Below, piece after piece: positions 44,881 to 54,084 of a stretch of DNA of 64,000 nt (position 1 is its first letter; each line of letters starts with the position of its first letter). The stretch covers positions 737,501 to 801,500 of the forward strand of contig NZ_AP017368.1 in the NCBI RefSeq assembly GCF_002355955.1, written 5' to 3'. Made by a program: the position numbers and the translations under genes. This DNA is from Candidatus Desulfovibrio trichonymphae (lineage in GTDB: Bacteria; Desulfobacterota; Desulfovibrionia; Desulfovibrionales; Desulfovibrionaceae). The notes below the pieces were generated by a model that was not told where the DNA came from, searched no databases, and saw only the letters and a list, made by a program, of their open reading frames with translations.

Positions 44881-45942
44881 TTAGCCTTCGTCATACATCT
44901 TTACCGTCGCGCGGATGGCTTCCGCGTAAGCAAGAATGTCTTCAACCTTGCTGATGGGATATGATATTTTTTCCCTGTTTGGGCCTATCAGTTCAATAGA
45001 CATTTTTTCAGGGTCATTGAAAAACAGCTTGATAATAGGGTTTCGCAGGCTGTTGTTAAGCAGGATATTGCAAAAATTGAGGTTATCCCGAAGATAGACG
45101 CGCCCTGTGTCAATAGTGCCCATAAGCAACGATTTGACAAGGTAATACGCCTGCCATTCTTCCTCTGTAGTAGTGGCCAATCTTTTTATTTCTTCCTGCT
45201 CCTGCACGCAAGTTGGACCTTCCTTTTTGGACGTTGCCGCGAGAGCGCTTTTCAGGCGTTCGTCAATCTGCTCTGTCACAAATTCGCTGAAAGCACGCTT
45301 TACATATCCGAAAAATAGATTCCGCACCTTTGGTGTCTTCCGTCTCTCATACGTCTCACGAATGAAATAATCCACAAAGCCTTCACTTGGGTCATCCATC
45401 TGCTGCGCCAACAGCCGCTTGATTTGCCTGTTAAAGCGTAACTCGTTGACAGTATCCAGTGTCGTTTTCCGGTCAAATTTTCCTTTGCAGATTTTGCGCA
45501 GCTCAGGAATGAGGATCGGGTCTATATTCTCCAGATTGAACTCCATAAATGGCACAGAATCCATTTTTTTGCCGTCATTGGTGTTGGAATAAAACAGATA
45601 CCGCACTCCGTCAGTCAGGATGCCAACGCTGGAGTCCAGAGTGAGAAAGTAGCGGTGCAACTGTGCGCATGTAGAGCTGTCAAGTGCCGCTCCGCAGCAT
45701 TTGCACTCAATTATAATAAGGCTTGCCATCCTGCATGATGGCGTAGTCAACTTTCTCTCCCCTCCTGCCGGCAACGTCAGCTATAAATTCAGGCATGACT
45801 TCAAGCGGGTTAAATACGTCATAGCCCAGCGCCATGATAAACGGCAAAATCAGAGCTGTTTTTGTGGCTTCCTCAGTAGTTGAGTGCCCTTAACTTTTTG
45901 AGCCCTGTCAGCAAGAGATTTAATTTCCTCTGCAAAATCCAT
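44881..45942 (-). pseudogene. HsdR-N-type restriction-endonuclease-like protein, two frameshifts
   Basis: A relative of type I restriction enzyme R-subunit N-terminal nucleases. From ATG 45942 it reads MDFAEEIKSLADRAQKVKGT, then needs a shift (~45880) to TEEATKTALILPFIMALGYD and VDYAIMQDG, and another shift (~45715) to LIIIECKCCGAALDSS... The PD-(D/E)XK-type core (VDYAI...IIIECK) spans the second break, so the product is inactive. The last 280 residues are in one open frame (44881-45715). No HsdM or HsdS gene is nearby, so it was a solitary gene. Confidence 0.8.
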
Positions 45943-46272
45943 ATTTCCTTCCTCGTTGTATTATTATAATTCCCCCGCCAATAGCACAACAACAGACTGC
46001 AGTTAGTGCAACGTGCTCCATAGTCTATAATTTTACTCCAAAAATTCAAAATCCAGAAAACCTGTCAAAAGTATGCCATCCCGTGCAAAGCCTATGCCCT
46101 GCTGATCCCAAGTGTGCACTGTTGCGGCATAAAAAATGCCATGCTAGGCTTCCCCAAAATTTGGGGGCGCACATATGGCAGATTTTCTCACAGTCTATCA
46201 ACATTGTCGCTGACTTCGAGAGCGACTGGTCCAATGACGCAGGCGACAATCGCGGCTTCCGACACAGGTACC
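45943..46272. other. 330-bp gap, no gene seen
   Basis: Contains two small hairpins: GGCAT-AAAAA-ATGCC at 46127-46141 and CCCCAAA-AT-TTTGGGG near 46153-46168. These could be terminators for the MoeA-like gene (minus strand). The AT-rich left part presumably held the promoter of the broken nuclease gene. No coding signal is recognisable. Confidence 0.4.
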
Positions 46273-47316
46273 CTATTTACCGAAAGGGCAGACAGGGTAG
46301 CGGCACTGTGCGCACTGCGCGCAAAAACCGCCGTGCCCCAACGCCGCCACGTCCCCGGCCGTGACAGCAAGCCCGGCCAGAAGACGCGGAACAACAAGGT
46401 CAAATATGCTGGTCTTGTGATACATGACGCAACCGGGCAGTCCGAGCACCGGCACATCGCCCTTGGGGGTCGCCACAAGCCCGAACAAAAACATGGCCCC
46501 TGGATACACGGGCGCGCCGTAAACGACAATGCGCGCACCTGCTGCACGTATGGCTGCGGGGCTACGGTCGTCCGGGTCCACCGACATGCCGCCCGTCACC
46601 ACGACCATGTCCGCACCGCTACGGATGAAATTATCAATGGCGGCTGAAATCGTGGACACGTCGTCGCCTGCCATGGTCTGCTCCGTTATCTCGCTGCCGA
46701 GTTCCGCGAACTTTTCGCGCAGCACGGGGCCGAAGCCGTCCCTGATTCTGCCGTGAAAAATTTCGCTGCCTGTGATCACCATGCCCACACGCGCCACCCG
46801 CAAGGGCAGCACCTCGACAATCGGCCCTGTCGCCGCAGTTTCCACCTGACACAGCTTTTCCTCGGCGATGAGCAGCGGCACAACGTGCGCGCCGGCGACG
46901 TTCTGCCCCGCATCTGCCATCTGCAAAGAATGCAGCGTCGCCACAGTGATTTCACTGACGCCGTTCACACGGGCGAGCGCCGCCGCGTCCACCCGTAAAA
47001 GGCCCCTGCATGCGGCGGAAAAATTGATACGGCCTTCCCTCGGCGCGCCGAGGGAAATATTTTGCCCGGCCACGGCGGCTGCTATGCGCTGCGCCGCTTC
47101 ATCCTCGTGCACATAGCCCGGCTGCGGCTCAAACACATACAGATGTTCCTTGCCCACGCTGAGCAGCACGGGGATGTCCTCCTCGCGCACGACATGCCCT
47201 TTGCGGAACACGGGCCCTTTGCTCTCGCCGGGCACAATTCTGGTAATGTCGTGGCAGATGACGCTGCCCACGGCGTCCCCGACACGGATTGTTTTTATAG
47301 CAGCCTGTCCGGACAT
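46273..47316 (-). CDS. Molybdopterin-binding MoeA-like protein
   Basis: 347 aa with the MoaB/MoeA molybdopterin-binding fold in its second half: VGMVITGSEIFHGRIRDGFG, TMAGDDVSTISAAIDNF, DMVVVTGGMSVDPDDRSPAAIR, then GLPGCVMYHKTSIFDLVVPRLLAG. It would bind molybdopterin or insert Mo/W. The usual MoeA N-terminal part is replaced by a shorter ~160-residue region, as in other molybdopterin-binding proteins of Desulfovibrio-type bacteria. It ends in a Cys-rich tail (CAQCAQCRYPVC). Confidence 0.85.
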   Translation of the reverse strand: MSGQAAIKTIRVGDAVGSVICHDITRIVPGESKGPVFRKGHVVREEDIPVLLSVGKEHLYVFEPQPGYVHEDEAAQRIAAAVAGQNISLGAPREGRINFSAACRGLLRVDAAALARVNGVSEITVATLHSLQMADAGQNVAGAHVVPLLIAEEKLCQVETAATGPIVEVLPLRVARVGMVITGSEIFHGRIRDGFGPVLREKFAELGSEITEQTMAGDDVSTISAAIDNFIRSGADMVVVTGGMSVDPDDRSPAAIRAAGARIVVYGAPVYPGAMFLFGLVATPKGDVPVLGLPGCVMYHKTSIFDLVVPRLLAGLAVTAGDVAALGHGGFCAQCAQCRYPVCPFGK

Positions 47317-47823
47317 GATTTCTCAAAAAATTTTAATATGATAATATCAAAGGCGACATTACACCGCAACACTTCCAAGACTTAAAAACAGAGCATATAT
47401 AGACCTGCCCTCCGAGTCAAGGATTTTTGAACTGATCTAATCCGCGCTATGCCTCCCAATCAATCGACCGATCCTAAAGATCTTTGTCCTTAGCCGTGAT
47501 GCCCCATGGACGGTCCGACCGTAGTTCATCAAACCCAGATTCGCTTTATATGGGCGTAAAATCGCTCCGCTGGTTTAAGAACCGGGGGTGTGCGGGCCTT
47601 GCGGCCGGACACCGGAAGGAAATATCTCCGGGATGCAAGGGCAGTGACAGCTCGATGAAGTTCAAAATCTTGCCTTCACTTTGTCCACTAAGACTGAAAT
47701 CCACCTGTCCGGTGGTGAGCACGATCTGATCGGCTGCCCATCTTCGCCTGTCCTACGTCGGCCAATGCCCTGGATAACGGCCAGCGCCGCCAGAATAAGC
47801 AGCATGCGTTCAAAAGATGAGTG
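47317..47823. other. 507-bp gap with a possible decayed gene
   Basis: Between the MoeA-like gene and uvrC. On the minus strand ATG 47805 reads MLLILAALAVIQG (signal-peptide-like), and a different frame further on reads DQIVLTTGQVDFSLSGQSEG, then ILNFIELSLPLHPGDISF. The frames do not join, so if this was a gene, frameshifts have broken it. No family is recognised, and no other content is visible. Confidence 0.35.
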
Positions 47824-49692
47824 TTACCAGTGCAATGTCTGGAGTTTCTGCAAAAGTTCCGTCGCCTTCACCCTGCCTATGCTGGGCAGACCTTGCAAAT
47901 CGTCCAGTGTGGCTGAACGCATGGCCTCCACGCTGGCAAATTTTTTCCAGAGCAGCCGCGCTGTGACCGGGCCTATGCCGGGCAGCCGCATGAGCTCGCT
48001 TGACAGGGCGGCGGCGCTGCGCGCGCGCCGATGTCGGCCAACGGCAAAGCTGTGCGCTGTGTCGCGGACATGCTGCAAAAAAAGTAGCTCCGGCGCGCCG
48101 TCTCGCAAGGACAGGGGATTTGCGCGGCCTGGAATAAAAATTCTGTCGCGCACATTTCCGGCCCGGCGGTCAGCCCGACCGTGCTCGTCGCGAGCTTTGA
48201 CAATGGCCGCGAGGGGGAAAAGGGCATCCAGTCCAGCCTCTGCCAAAGCGCGTTGCACAGCGGCCAGCTGCCCGCGCCCGCCGTCAATCAGAAGCAGGTC
48301 AGGCCAAGGGGGGCCGCTGGCGAGACGGCGCGCCGCCCACGCGTGCAGGGTGGCGCAATCGTCGGCACTATCGGGCATGGCGTAGCTTCGGTATTGCGAC
48401 CTTGCCGGACTGCCGTATTCAAAGACAACCAGACCAACTCTGGTTTCACGGCCGGCAGTGTGGGAGACGTCCGCGCATTCAATACGCCGCGGCGTTTCGG
48501 GTAGACGTAGTGCCCTCGCAAGACGTTCTGTCACAGGCTGTTTTTGATGGCGACGGGCTTCTTCCCGCGCGTTTGAGGCGGCAATATCCACAAGCTGATT
48601 GTCTCTGGTGTTTTGCGGGGGAACAATGCGCACCGGGCTTCCACGCTTTTCGCTCAGGCTCTGCTCCATAAGCCCGCGTTCGAAAAATTTCTCCTCAGCC
48701 GGTGTGGAAACGCCTTCAGTACCAAAGCAGTCGTTTTCCCTGTCCGGCGGCAGCCAAGGCAGGAGCACGCGCGGCGGCGGCATGAGCGTGCTATAATATT
48801 GGCCTACAAAAGACCAGAGCAGTTCCGGGGCGTCTTCAAAAGTGAGACCGGCCCAGTAAAAGCTCCTGCCGTCCGTCACGGCGCCGCCGCGCACAAAAAC
48901 AATGCCGACAGCCAGCCCCGCATCCGCCGGGAATAGGCCGACCGCGTCCATGTCTCCGCCGCCGGGCAGCACGGCGGCCTGACGTTCCACAGTACGCGCC
49001 ACAGCCTGAATCTGGTCGCGCAGGACGGCGGCTTTTTCAAATTCTAGGGCGTCGGCCGCCTGCGCCATTTCTTCCCGCAGCGTGCACAGCAAGGGCTCTG
49101 AGCGACCCTGCAGCAATTCACAGACTTTGTGTACGGCGTCATGATAGGCCTCGGGCGTCACAAGACCCATACAGGGCGCGGGGCACTGGCCGATATGGTG
49201 GTACAGGCAGGGCCGCACGCGGTTTTTCATGCTGCGGTCAGAGCAGCGGCGCAGGGGAAATGCCCTGTGCAGCAGCTTCCAGGTTTCACGGGCTGAAAGC
49301 GCCGACGTAAAAGGGCCGAAGCAGCGGGTGCCGTCGCGCCGGACGCGCCGCACAATTTCCAGACGCGGAAAGGGCTGTTTTACGTCAATCCGGAACATGA
49401 CATACTGTTTGTCGTCGCGCAGCACAATATTGTAACGCGGACGGTGTTTTTTGATGAGGCCTGCTTCGAGGAGCAGGGCTTCCTTTTCTGTGGTGGTGGT
49501 GAGCCAGTCAAGGCTGTGCGCGTGGCTCAGGAGCGCGCGCGTTTTGGCTGACAGGCCGTCGGCGCGAAAATAGGAAAGCACGCGCCGACGCAGCACACGG
49601 GCCTTGCCCACATAAATAACGCGGCCGCGAACGTCTTTATACAGATAGACGCCGGGGGAAAGGGGAAGACTGTGCGGGTCGGGCCTGTTCAT
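47824..49692 (-). CDS. uvrC: Excinuclease ABC subunit C
   Basis: The incision nuclease of nucleotide excision repair, making both cuts beside a lesion with UvrB. It has an N-terminal GIY-YIG domain (SPGVYLYKDVRGRVIYVGKARVLRRRVLSYF), a Cys motif and UVR domain (EMAQAADALEFEKAAVLRDQI), an RNase H-like endonuclease region (RIECADVSHTAGRETRVGLVVFE, DLLLIDGGRGQL), and C-terminal helix-hairpin-helix repeats (LPGIGPVTARLLWKKFASVE, LPSIGRVKATELL). The start at ATG 49692 (MNRPDPHSLPLSPGVY) gives 622 aa, a usual length. Confidence 0.97.
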   Translation of the reverse strand: MNRPDPHSLPLSPGVYLYKDVRGRVIYVGKARVLRRRVLSYFRADGLSAKTRALLSHAHSLDWLTTTTEKEALLLEAGLIKKHRPRYNIVLRDDKQYVMFRIDVKQPFPRLEIVRRVRRDGTRCFGPFTSALSARETWKLLHRAFPLRRCSDRSMKNRVRPCLYHHIGQCPAPCMGLVTPEAYHDAVHKVCELLQGRSEPLLCTLREEMAQAADALEFEKAAVLRDQIQAVARTVERQAAVLPGGGDMDAVGLFPADAGLAVGIVFVRGGAVTDGRSFYWAGLTFEDAPELLWSFVGQYYSTLMPPPRVLLPWLPPDRENDCFGTEGVSTPAEEKFFERGLMEQSLSEKRGSPVRIVPPQNTRDNQLVDIAASNAREEARRHQKQPVTERLARALRLPETPRRIECADVSHTAGRETRVGLVVFEYGSPARSQYRSYAMPDSADDCATLHAWAARRLASGPPWPDLLLIDGGRGQLAAVQRALAEAGLDALFPLAAIVKARDEHGRADRRAGNVRDRIFIPGRANPLSLRDGAPELLFLQHVRDTAHSFAVGRHRRARSAAALSSELMRLPGIGPVTARLLWKKFASVEAMRSATLDDLQGLPSIGRVKATELLQKLQTLHW

Positions 49693-49727
49693 GGGAACGC
49701 CCAAGGCGGACGCCCTTGCAGGAAATG

Positions 49728-50012
49728 TTATTTTTCAAGCCAGATGAGCAACGCGTCCACGATCTTGCGCGCCTGATCAGCGCTTGAAATAGCGAATTTT
49801 GACTGTCTGCGGTATTCGCTGCCCGATCTTTTATAGCGCTGTATGACATATTTGTCCGGCCCGAAACTGCCGCTGTCCGGACACCATTCCTGATAACGAA
49901 AGAGAATGGTCGTCCATGCGCCTTTGCTCAAAACAGCCTTGTCAAGCTCGTTAACAAGAATCTGGCCGTTTTCTTCATACCGCACCGTAATGTCGTCTAT
50001 CGTTTCAAACAA
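49728..50012 (-). CDS. Conserved small hypothetical protein
   Basis: A 94-aa soluble protein (MFETIDDITVRYEENGQILV, WTTILFRYQEWCPDSGSFGP, SKFAISSADQARKIVDALL). It lies 35 bp upstream of uvrC on the same strand and may be co-transcribed. It reads like a conserved Desulfovibrio family of unknown function; I cannot name it. Confidence 0.6.
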   Translation of the reverse strand: MFETIDDITVRYEENGQILVNELDKAVLSKGAWTTILFRYQEWCPDSGSFGPDKYVIQRYKRSGSEYRRQSKFAISSADQARKIVDALLIWLEK

Positions 50013-50220
50013 GGTGTCCTCGCAAGGCGCTTACACAGCGGTGAATGGCCAGCACACGATCCGTACTCGTTGAGCGACATAGGGCTGATCGGACCTGTCC
50101 GCCTCTCCTTTGGTGGAAATATTACTATAAGAATTTTTTTTATCATGCAAGACAGGGTAAAAGCAAAAAGTTTTACCTTTATGATGTTTTTGATATTTTT
50201 ATCATGTAAAAACAATTAAT

Positions 50221-50487
50221 TACTACAAGTCATCTCATAATCAAAATGTTTGATCTCTATAAAAATTCCAGACTTTCCTGTTTGTTTCCTTCATCAAGAA
50301 AAAAAGTTCACGGCTTAAAAACCGTTGTTTTCAGCCTTCACACGACAAAATTGACCAATGTCGAGCAATCGTTGCGGGCATAATGCCTCGCAGCCTTGTC
50401 TAAGTCCAGCCCACCCGTAAGGATTAGGGCGGACATGTCGCGTATTCTCTCTCGGCCGGCAGAAAGGGCAAAGGCATGGTGTCGCCC
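50221..50487 (+). repeat. 266-bp direct repeat R1 (left of hipBA)
   Basis: Starts TACTACAAG and is nearly identical (by eye about 90% or better) to 52788-53053 over its full length in the same orientation. A minus-strand frame in both copies reads HAFALSA.RER and NDCSTLVNFV, so it may include part of a former gene, perhaps a transposase; no family is recognised. Together R1 and R2 bracket the hipBA module and 2.3 kb around it. Confidence 0.85.
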
Positions 50488-50888
50488 ACCCTTAAAAATG
50501 TCATACTTTGAATAGTGGCAATCGACAGACACGTTCCGAAGGTCGAGAAGCCTATCAGGTTGTCATTGAAACGGTTTGTCTTTTCTGGACTTGGCTTTTC
50601 TGCACTTTGGCACTCCACCCTGGACAATGATTTTGTGGATGTGGACAATGAAAACTCTTGTTGCGGCGGTAGGCATAAGTCAGCGCGTTGCAAACGCGCC
50701 ATTGCCGATCTCAAGAAGCCGGGCTGATGAAAGTAAAGCAACCGCGCAGGCTCAATGAACACGGCGACTATATAGGCTTGCGGGCAATCTTGGTTGTAAC
50801 CGTACGTTTTTTTGAGTTTCTTGGCTTGCCCCGCTCCATAGAGAACGGGCAAGGACGACCGAAAGATTGCGCCGTAAGGTATGAAGTC

Positions 50889-50970
50889 TACTAGAAGCTA
50901 TCTCAATAATCAAAAGGTTTAATCTCTATAAAAACTCTAGACTTTTCTGTTTGATTCCTTCATTAAAAAG
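50889..50970 (+). repeat. Partial third copy of the R1/R2 left end
   Basis: TACTAGAAGCTATCTCAATAATCAAAAG and the following ~55 bp match the first 80 bp of R1 and R2 with several substitutions. Six bp later comes the start of an IS5-type transposase. The shared left end may therefore be an IS terminus. Confidence 0.6.
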
Positions 50971-50975
50971 AAGGA

Positions 50976-51060
50976 ATGGATATTACCAATGAACAGTGGG
51001 GGTTACTCGCACCTTTGCTTCCCACCACACCAAAGGGTCCGAAGAGGGCAAGGCAGGTCA
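50976..51060 (+). pseudogene. IS5-family transposase N-terminal remnant
   Basis: ATG 50976 behind GAAGGA reads MDITNEQWGLLAPLLPTTPK, the M.LT.EQW.LL.PLLP beginning of IS5-type transposases, then runs into stop codons. Everything else of the element is missing. Confidence 0.65.
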
Positions 51061-51384
51061 GTCACTAATGATCCACGTCCCATTGGCTTCCCCGATTCCA
51101 GTCGCCAGCGAGGCGAATGAATGGCGGTAGTCCCGCCTGTTCCAGCGCCCACCAAAACATCCGCCGCAAGTCCTTTGCATTTTTTTAAATAAAATAAATT
51201 CACATAAATTTGTTTCAGCGTTCAGAAATCTCTATCGGCTTGACATTAATTCGCGAGATAAAGCAATTAAATTAAAGAGATAGTGGATAAAACATAAATC
51301 ATCCTTTATTTTATAAATGTTGCAAATAGCGTAATTTTAGTAGGCCATTTATCATAATAGATAAAAAACGCTGGACTTTTTAAT

Positions 51385-51417
51385 AAAAATCTATTATATT
51401 ATATATAATAGATTTTT
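51385..51417. promoter_or_regulatory. Operator-like palindrome upstream of hipB
   Basis: AAAAATCTATTATAT (51385-51399) is repeated exactly in inverted form at 51403-51417 around a 3-base spacer; the centre lies 28 bp upstream of the hipB start. HipB-type antitoxins bind such palindromes to repress their own operon. It overlaps TATAAT-like sequence, so bound antitoxin would cover the promoter. Confidence 0.75.
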
Positions 51418-51428
51418 AAAGTCACATT

Positions 51429-51689
51429 ATGGCTAATATATTAGATATAAAACAAAATTTAATGAAGCGGATGCGGGCACGGCGACGAGAGGGTAAGATC
51501 TCGCAGTCGGTGTTGGCTGAACGCTCTGGCGTATCATTAGGGTCTATCAAACGATTTGAGGGAACAGGGGAGATTGCGCTTTCCTCGCTTTTGCGAATTG
51601 CAGTCGTGCTTGGTTATGAGGCAGATTTTGAAAAACTCTTTGAACGTAAAAATTATCAGAGTTTAGATGAGGTGATAAATGCAAAATAA
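51429..51689 (+). CDS. hipB: HipB-like HTH antitoxin
   Basis: An 86-aa DNA-binding protein with an XRE-type helix-turn-helix: ISQSVLAERSGVSLGSIKRFEGTGEIALSSLLRIAVVLG (about residues 25-63). It would neutralise the HipA-like kinase and repress the operon through the palindrome just upstream. It overlaps hipA by 11 bp, the usual antitoxin-first order. Local DNA is AT-richer than the housekeeping regions, consistent with transfer. Confidence 0.87.
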   Translation: MANILDIKQNLMKRMRARRREGKISQSVLAERSGVSLGSIKRFEGTGEIALSSLLRIAVVLGYEADFEKLFERKNYQSLDEVINAK

Positions 51690-52776
51690 GGTATTGAATA
51701 TTTTATATAATGGACGGAAAGTCGGACGGCTGGCAGAAACGCCAGATAAGTTGCTTGCGTTTGAATATGAGGCGGGTTGGTTGGCTGATGGATTTTCAAT
51801 ATCACCATTTAAACTTCCACTGGAAAAACGGGTGTTTATAGCATCGCGAGACCCATTTGATGGTAATTTTGGGGTATTTAATGATAGTCTGCCGGACGGC
51901 TGGGGGCGATTGTTGATTGATAGAATGCTTATTAAGAAGCATATTGACCCGTTTGCTACCTCTACACTTGACAGACTGGCGATAGTCGGCACAAACGGTA
52001 TGGGCGCACTGGAATACAAGCCGGAAGAGCAACTAACCAGCAACATGGCAATAGACGATTTGGATACTTTGGCACGAGAAGCCGAGGCGATATTAAATGA
52101 AAAATATGATGGCAAGTTGGAAGAGCTGGTGCGTATCGGCGGCAGTTCTGGTGGTGCGCGCCCGAAAGTTCTCATCAAAATACAAGACGAAGATTGGTTG
52201 ATAAAATTCCGTGCCAGTGCCGACCCAAAGAATATTGGTAAGCAGGAGTTTGACTATATGCAGGCGGCAAAAGCGGCGGTGCTTATCATACCAGAAACGC
52301 AGTTGTTTGAGGGCAAGTATTTCGGCGTGAAACGGTTTGACCGACGTAAAAATGGCGGAAAAGTCTTTATGATGTCTGCCAGCGGTTTGTTGGACACCAG
52401 TCATCGCTTGCCAACGCTGGACTATAACAATCTCATGCACGCAACATTAAAATTGACGCGCGATTATCGCGAGGCCGAGAAAATGTTCCGCCTGATGTGT
52501 TTTAATGTGTTTGCGCATAATCGCGATGACCACGCCAAAAACTTTTCGTTCCTGTATGATGATGGGCGTTGGCAGGTATCGCCAGCCTATGACTTGGTTT
52601 ATGCCGAAGGGATGGGCGGTGAACATGCCACAACAATAGACGGTGAAGGCCGCAATCCGACAGAGGGAAATATCCTATCCGTTGCTACCAAATCCGGCCT
52701 TGACCAGTGCAAAGCAAAGGAAATAATGAAAGAAGTTAAAACTGCGGTTAAGAAGGCGAAATTAACAAATTTGTAG
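51679..52776 (+). CDS. hipA: HipA-like serine/threonine kinase toxin
   Basis: Toxin of a type II module; HipA of E. coli phosphorylates glutamyl-tRNA synthetase and induces dormancy. The 365-aa protein has the N-subdomain (RKVGRLAETPDKLLAFEY), a Gly-rich loop GGSSGGARPK (154-163), the ATP-binding Lys in WLIKF (176), the catalytic loop NRDDHAKN (281-288) and the metal-binding YDL (304-306). All the key residues are present, so it should be active. It is shorter than the ~440-aa E. coli protein but within the range of HipA homologues. Confidence 0.9.
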   Translation: MQNKVLNILYNGRKVGRLAETPDKLLAFEYEAGWLADGFSISPFKLPLEKRVFIASRDPFDGNFGVFNDSLPDGWGRLLIDRMLIKKHIDPFATSTLDRLAIVGTNGMGALEYKPEEQLTSNMAIDDLDTLAREAEAILNEKYDGKLEELVRIGGSSGGARPKVLIKIQDEDWLIKFRASADPKNIGKQEFDYMQAAKAAVLIIPETQLFEGKYFGVKRFDRRKNGGKVFMMSASGLLDTSHRLPTLDYNNLMHATLKLTRDYREAEKMFRLMCFNVFAHNRDDHAKNFSFLYDDGRWQVSPAYDLVYAEGMGGEHATTIDGEGRNPTEGNILSVATKSGLDQCKAKEIMKEVKTAVKKAKLTNL

Positions 52777-53829
52777 AAGAATTTTACTACTACAAGCCAT
52801 CTCATAATCAAAATGTTTAATCTCTATAAAAATTCCAGACTTTTCTGTTTGTTTCCTTCATCAAGAAAAAAGGTTCACGGCTTAAAAACCCTTGTTTTCA
52901 GCTTTCACCCGACAAAATTGACCAATGTCGAGCAATCGTTGCGGGCATAATGCCTCACAGCCCTGTCTAAGTCCAGCCCACCCGTAAGGACTAGGGCGGA
53001 CCTGCCGCGTACTCTTTCTCTGGCGGCGGAAAGGGCAAAGGCATGGTATCGCCATCCCCAAATGGACATGATGAGGCGGGTGTCTCAAGGCATACACGGC
53101 GTTCACACCTCCCCGGTCACCTTCCCCAAAAAATCGGGAAAGCAGGGGAAATGAGGCCCGGCACTGGAAACAACATGCTTAAAATACATGCTGGCTGGGC
53201 TTAGCTCGGATGGGTGCCGAAGACGAGCCAACGCGGAACTTAGTTTGCCCGCAGATTACAGCCCCTACAGACATACATAGACAAAAAGCCTATCTGGTTG
53301 CCATAGTTATGGACCTTTTTCATTAACCTGCTTGAAGCATAATGGATTTGCCTTGTGCCAGCCAAGTAGCCATCAAGTAAAAAACTTGCAGCAGGATTAC
53401 TTGCTCAAGATTATGATTTATCCGTGCCCGCCCCACCAAGGCATGTATTTCATACTAGTTAGGCGAGGCATCCCGTTCATAGAGGATAACTATGGCCCCA
53501 TGCAGGAGCCATAGACGGTGTTATCTAAGGCAGGAAACCCCTGCTGCCTGCCCAACTTTGCAAATATCTATGGGAAATAGCTATATCAATTCACATCATT
53601 GTCAAGGCTACCGCTTGCGCCAGAGCCCTTTCCATTGCCATGCCCCCAAGCCAGCGCAAATTTCCTAAATTTGCCTGCAACCCACCGTCAGCATCCTGTT
53701 GATATGCCGTCAACACACGCAAGAACTCTATAGTCTCGCGATAATATAACGCTACAACAGCATAGCATACATCAGCATATTTTGTGCATCCGACAGCACA
53801 TATTAGCATACTCTATGCTTTGCGTTTCT
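52777..53829. other. 1-kb gap between hipA and the dcm fragment
   Basis: The first 280 bp is direct repeat R2. From 53060 to 53590 no gene or structure is recognised. A minus-strand frame at 53591-53809 (72 codons, ETIEFLRVLTAYQQDADGGL) is unrecognised and may be noise. Around 53758-53815 the motif CAGCATA/TCAGCATAT recurs several times in short, imperfect copies. Confidence 0.5.
52788..53053 (+). repeat. 266-bp direct repeat R2 (right of hipBA)
   Basis: Near-identical to R1 (50221-50487), same orientation. It begins 12 bp after the hipA stop, so the repeat is close to the toxin gene's end. A composite-element-like layout (repeat-hipBA-repeat) is possible, but no transposase is intact. Confidence 0.85.
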
Positions 53830-54084
53830 AGGATTGCTTTTCAATACCGGCCCATAACACACAGAGAAGCTGCCAGATTGATGGGCTTCCCTGATGATTT
53901 CCAATTTACCGGAACTAAAATTGAAATAGCCAAGCAGATAGGTAATGCCGTACCTCCGCCGTTGGCCAGAGCCGTGGCGCGGCATGTACGCAAATTGCTT
54001 GATTCATGGAGCGGATTACGTCTTTCTGTGCCGAACATCATGGCAGATATTGCAAAGCGTGACCAAGTTGCTCTCGGTGTTTGA
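53830..54084 (+). pseudogene. dcm: C-terminal fragment of a DNA (cytosine-5) methyltransferase
   Basis: The end of a C5 methyltransferase: YRPITHREAARLMGFPDDFQF (motif IX region) and AKQIGNAVPPPLARAVARHV (motif X). The catalytic PCQ motif IV and everything else upstream are absent; 53100-53830 carries no trace. It converges with the HNH and vsr genes, which would have been its cognate nuclease and repair genes. Confidence 0.85.

Larger units (their letters stand above)
50013..51428. other. 1.4-kb gap upstream of hipBA: repeats and IS5 debris
   Basis: No intact gene. It contains direct repeat R1 (50221-50487), a partial copy of the repeat's first ~80 bp (50889-50970), an IS5-type transposase start (50976), and AT-rich DNA just before hipB. 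Frames on both strands between 50490 and 50880 are short and unrecognised. Confidence 0.55.

Noticed and set aside
53591-53809. 72-codon minus-strand frame in the dcm/hipA gap
   Set aside because: Unrecognised, no start signal, AT-rich flanks and short repeats; probably chance.
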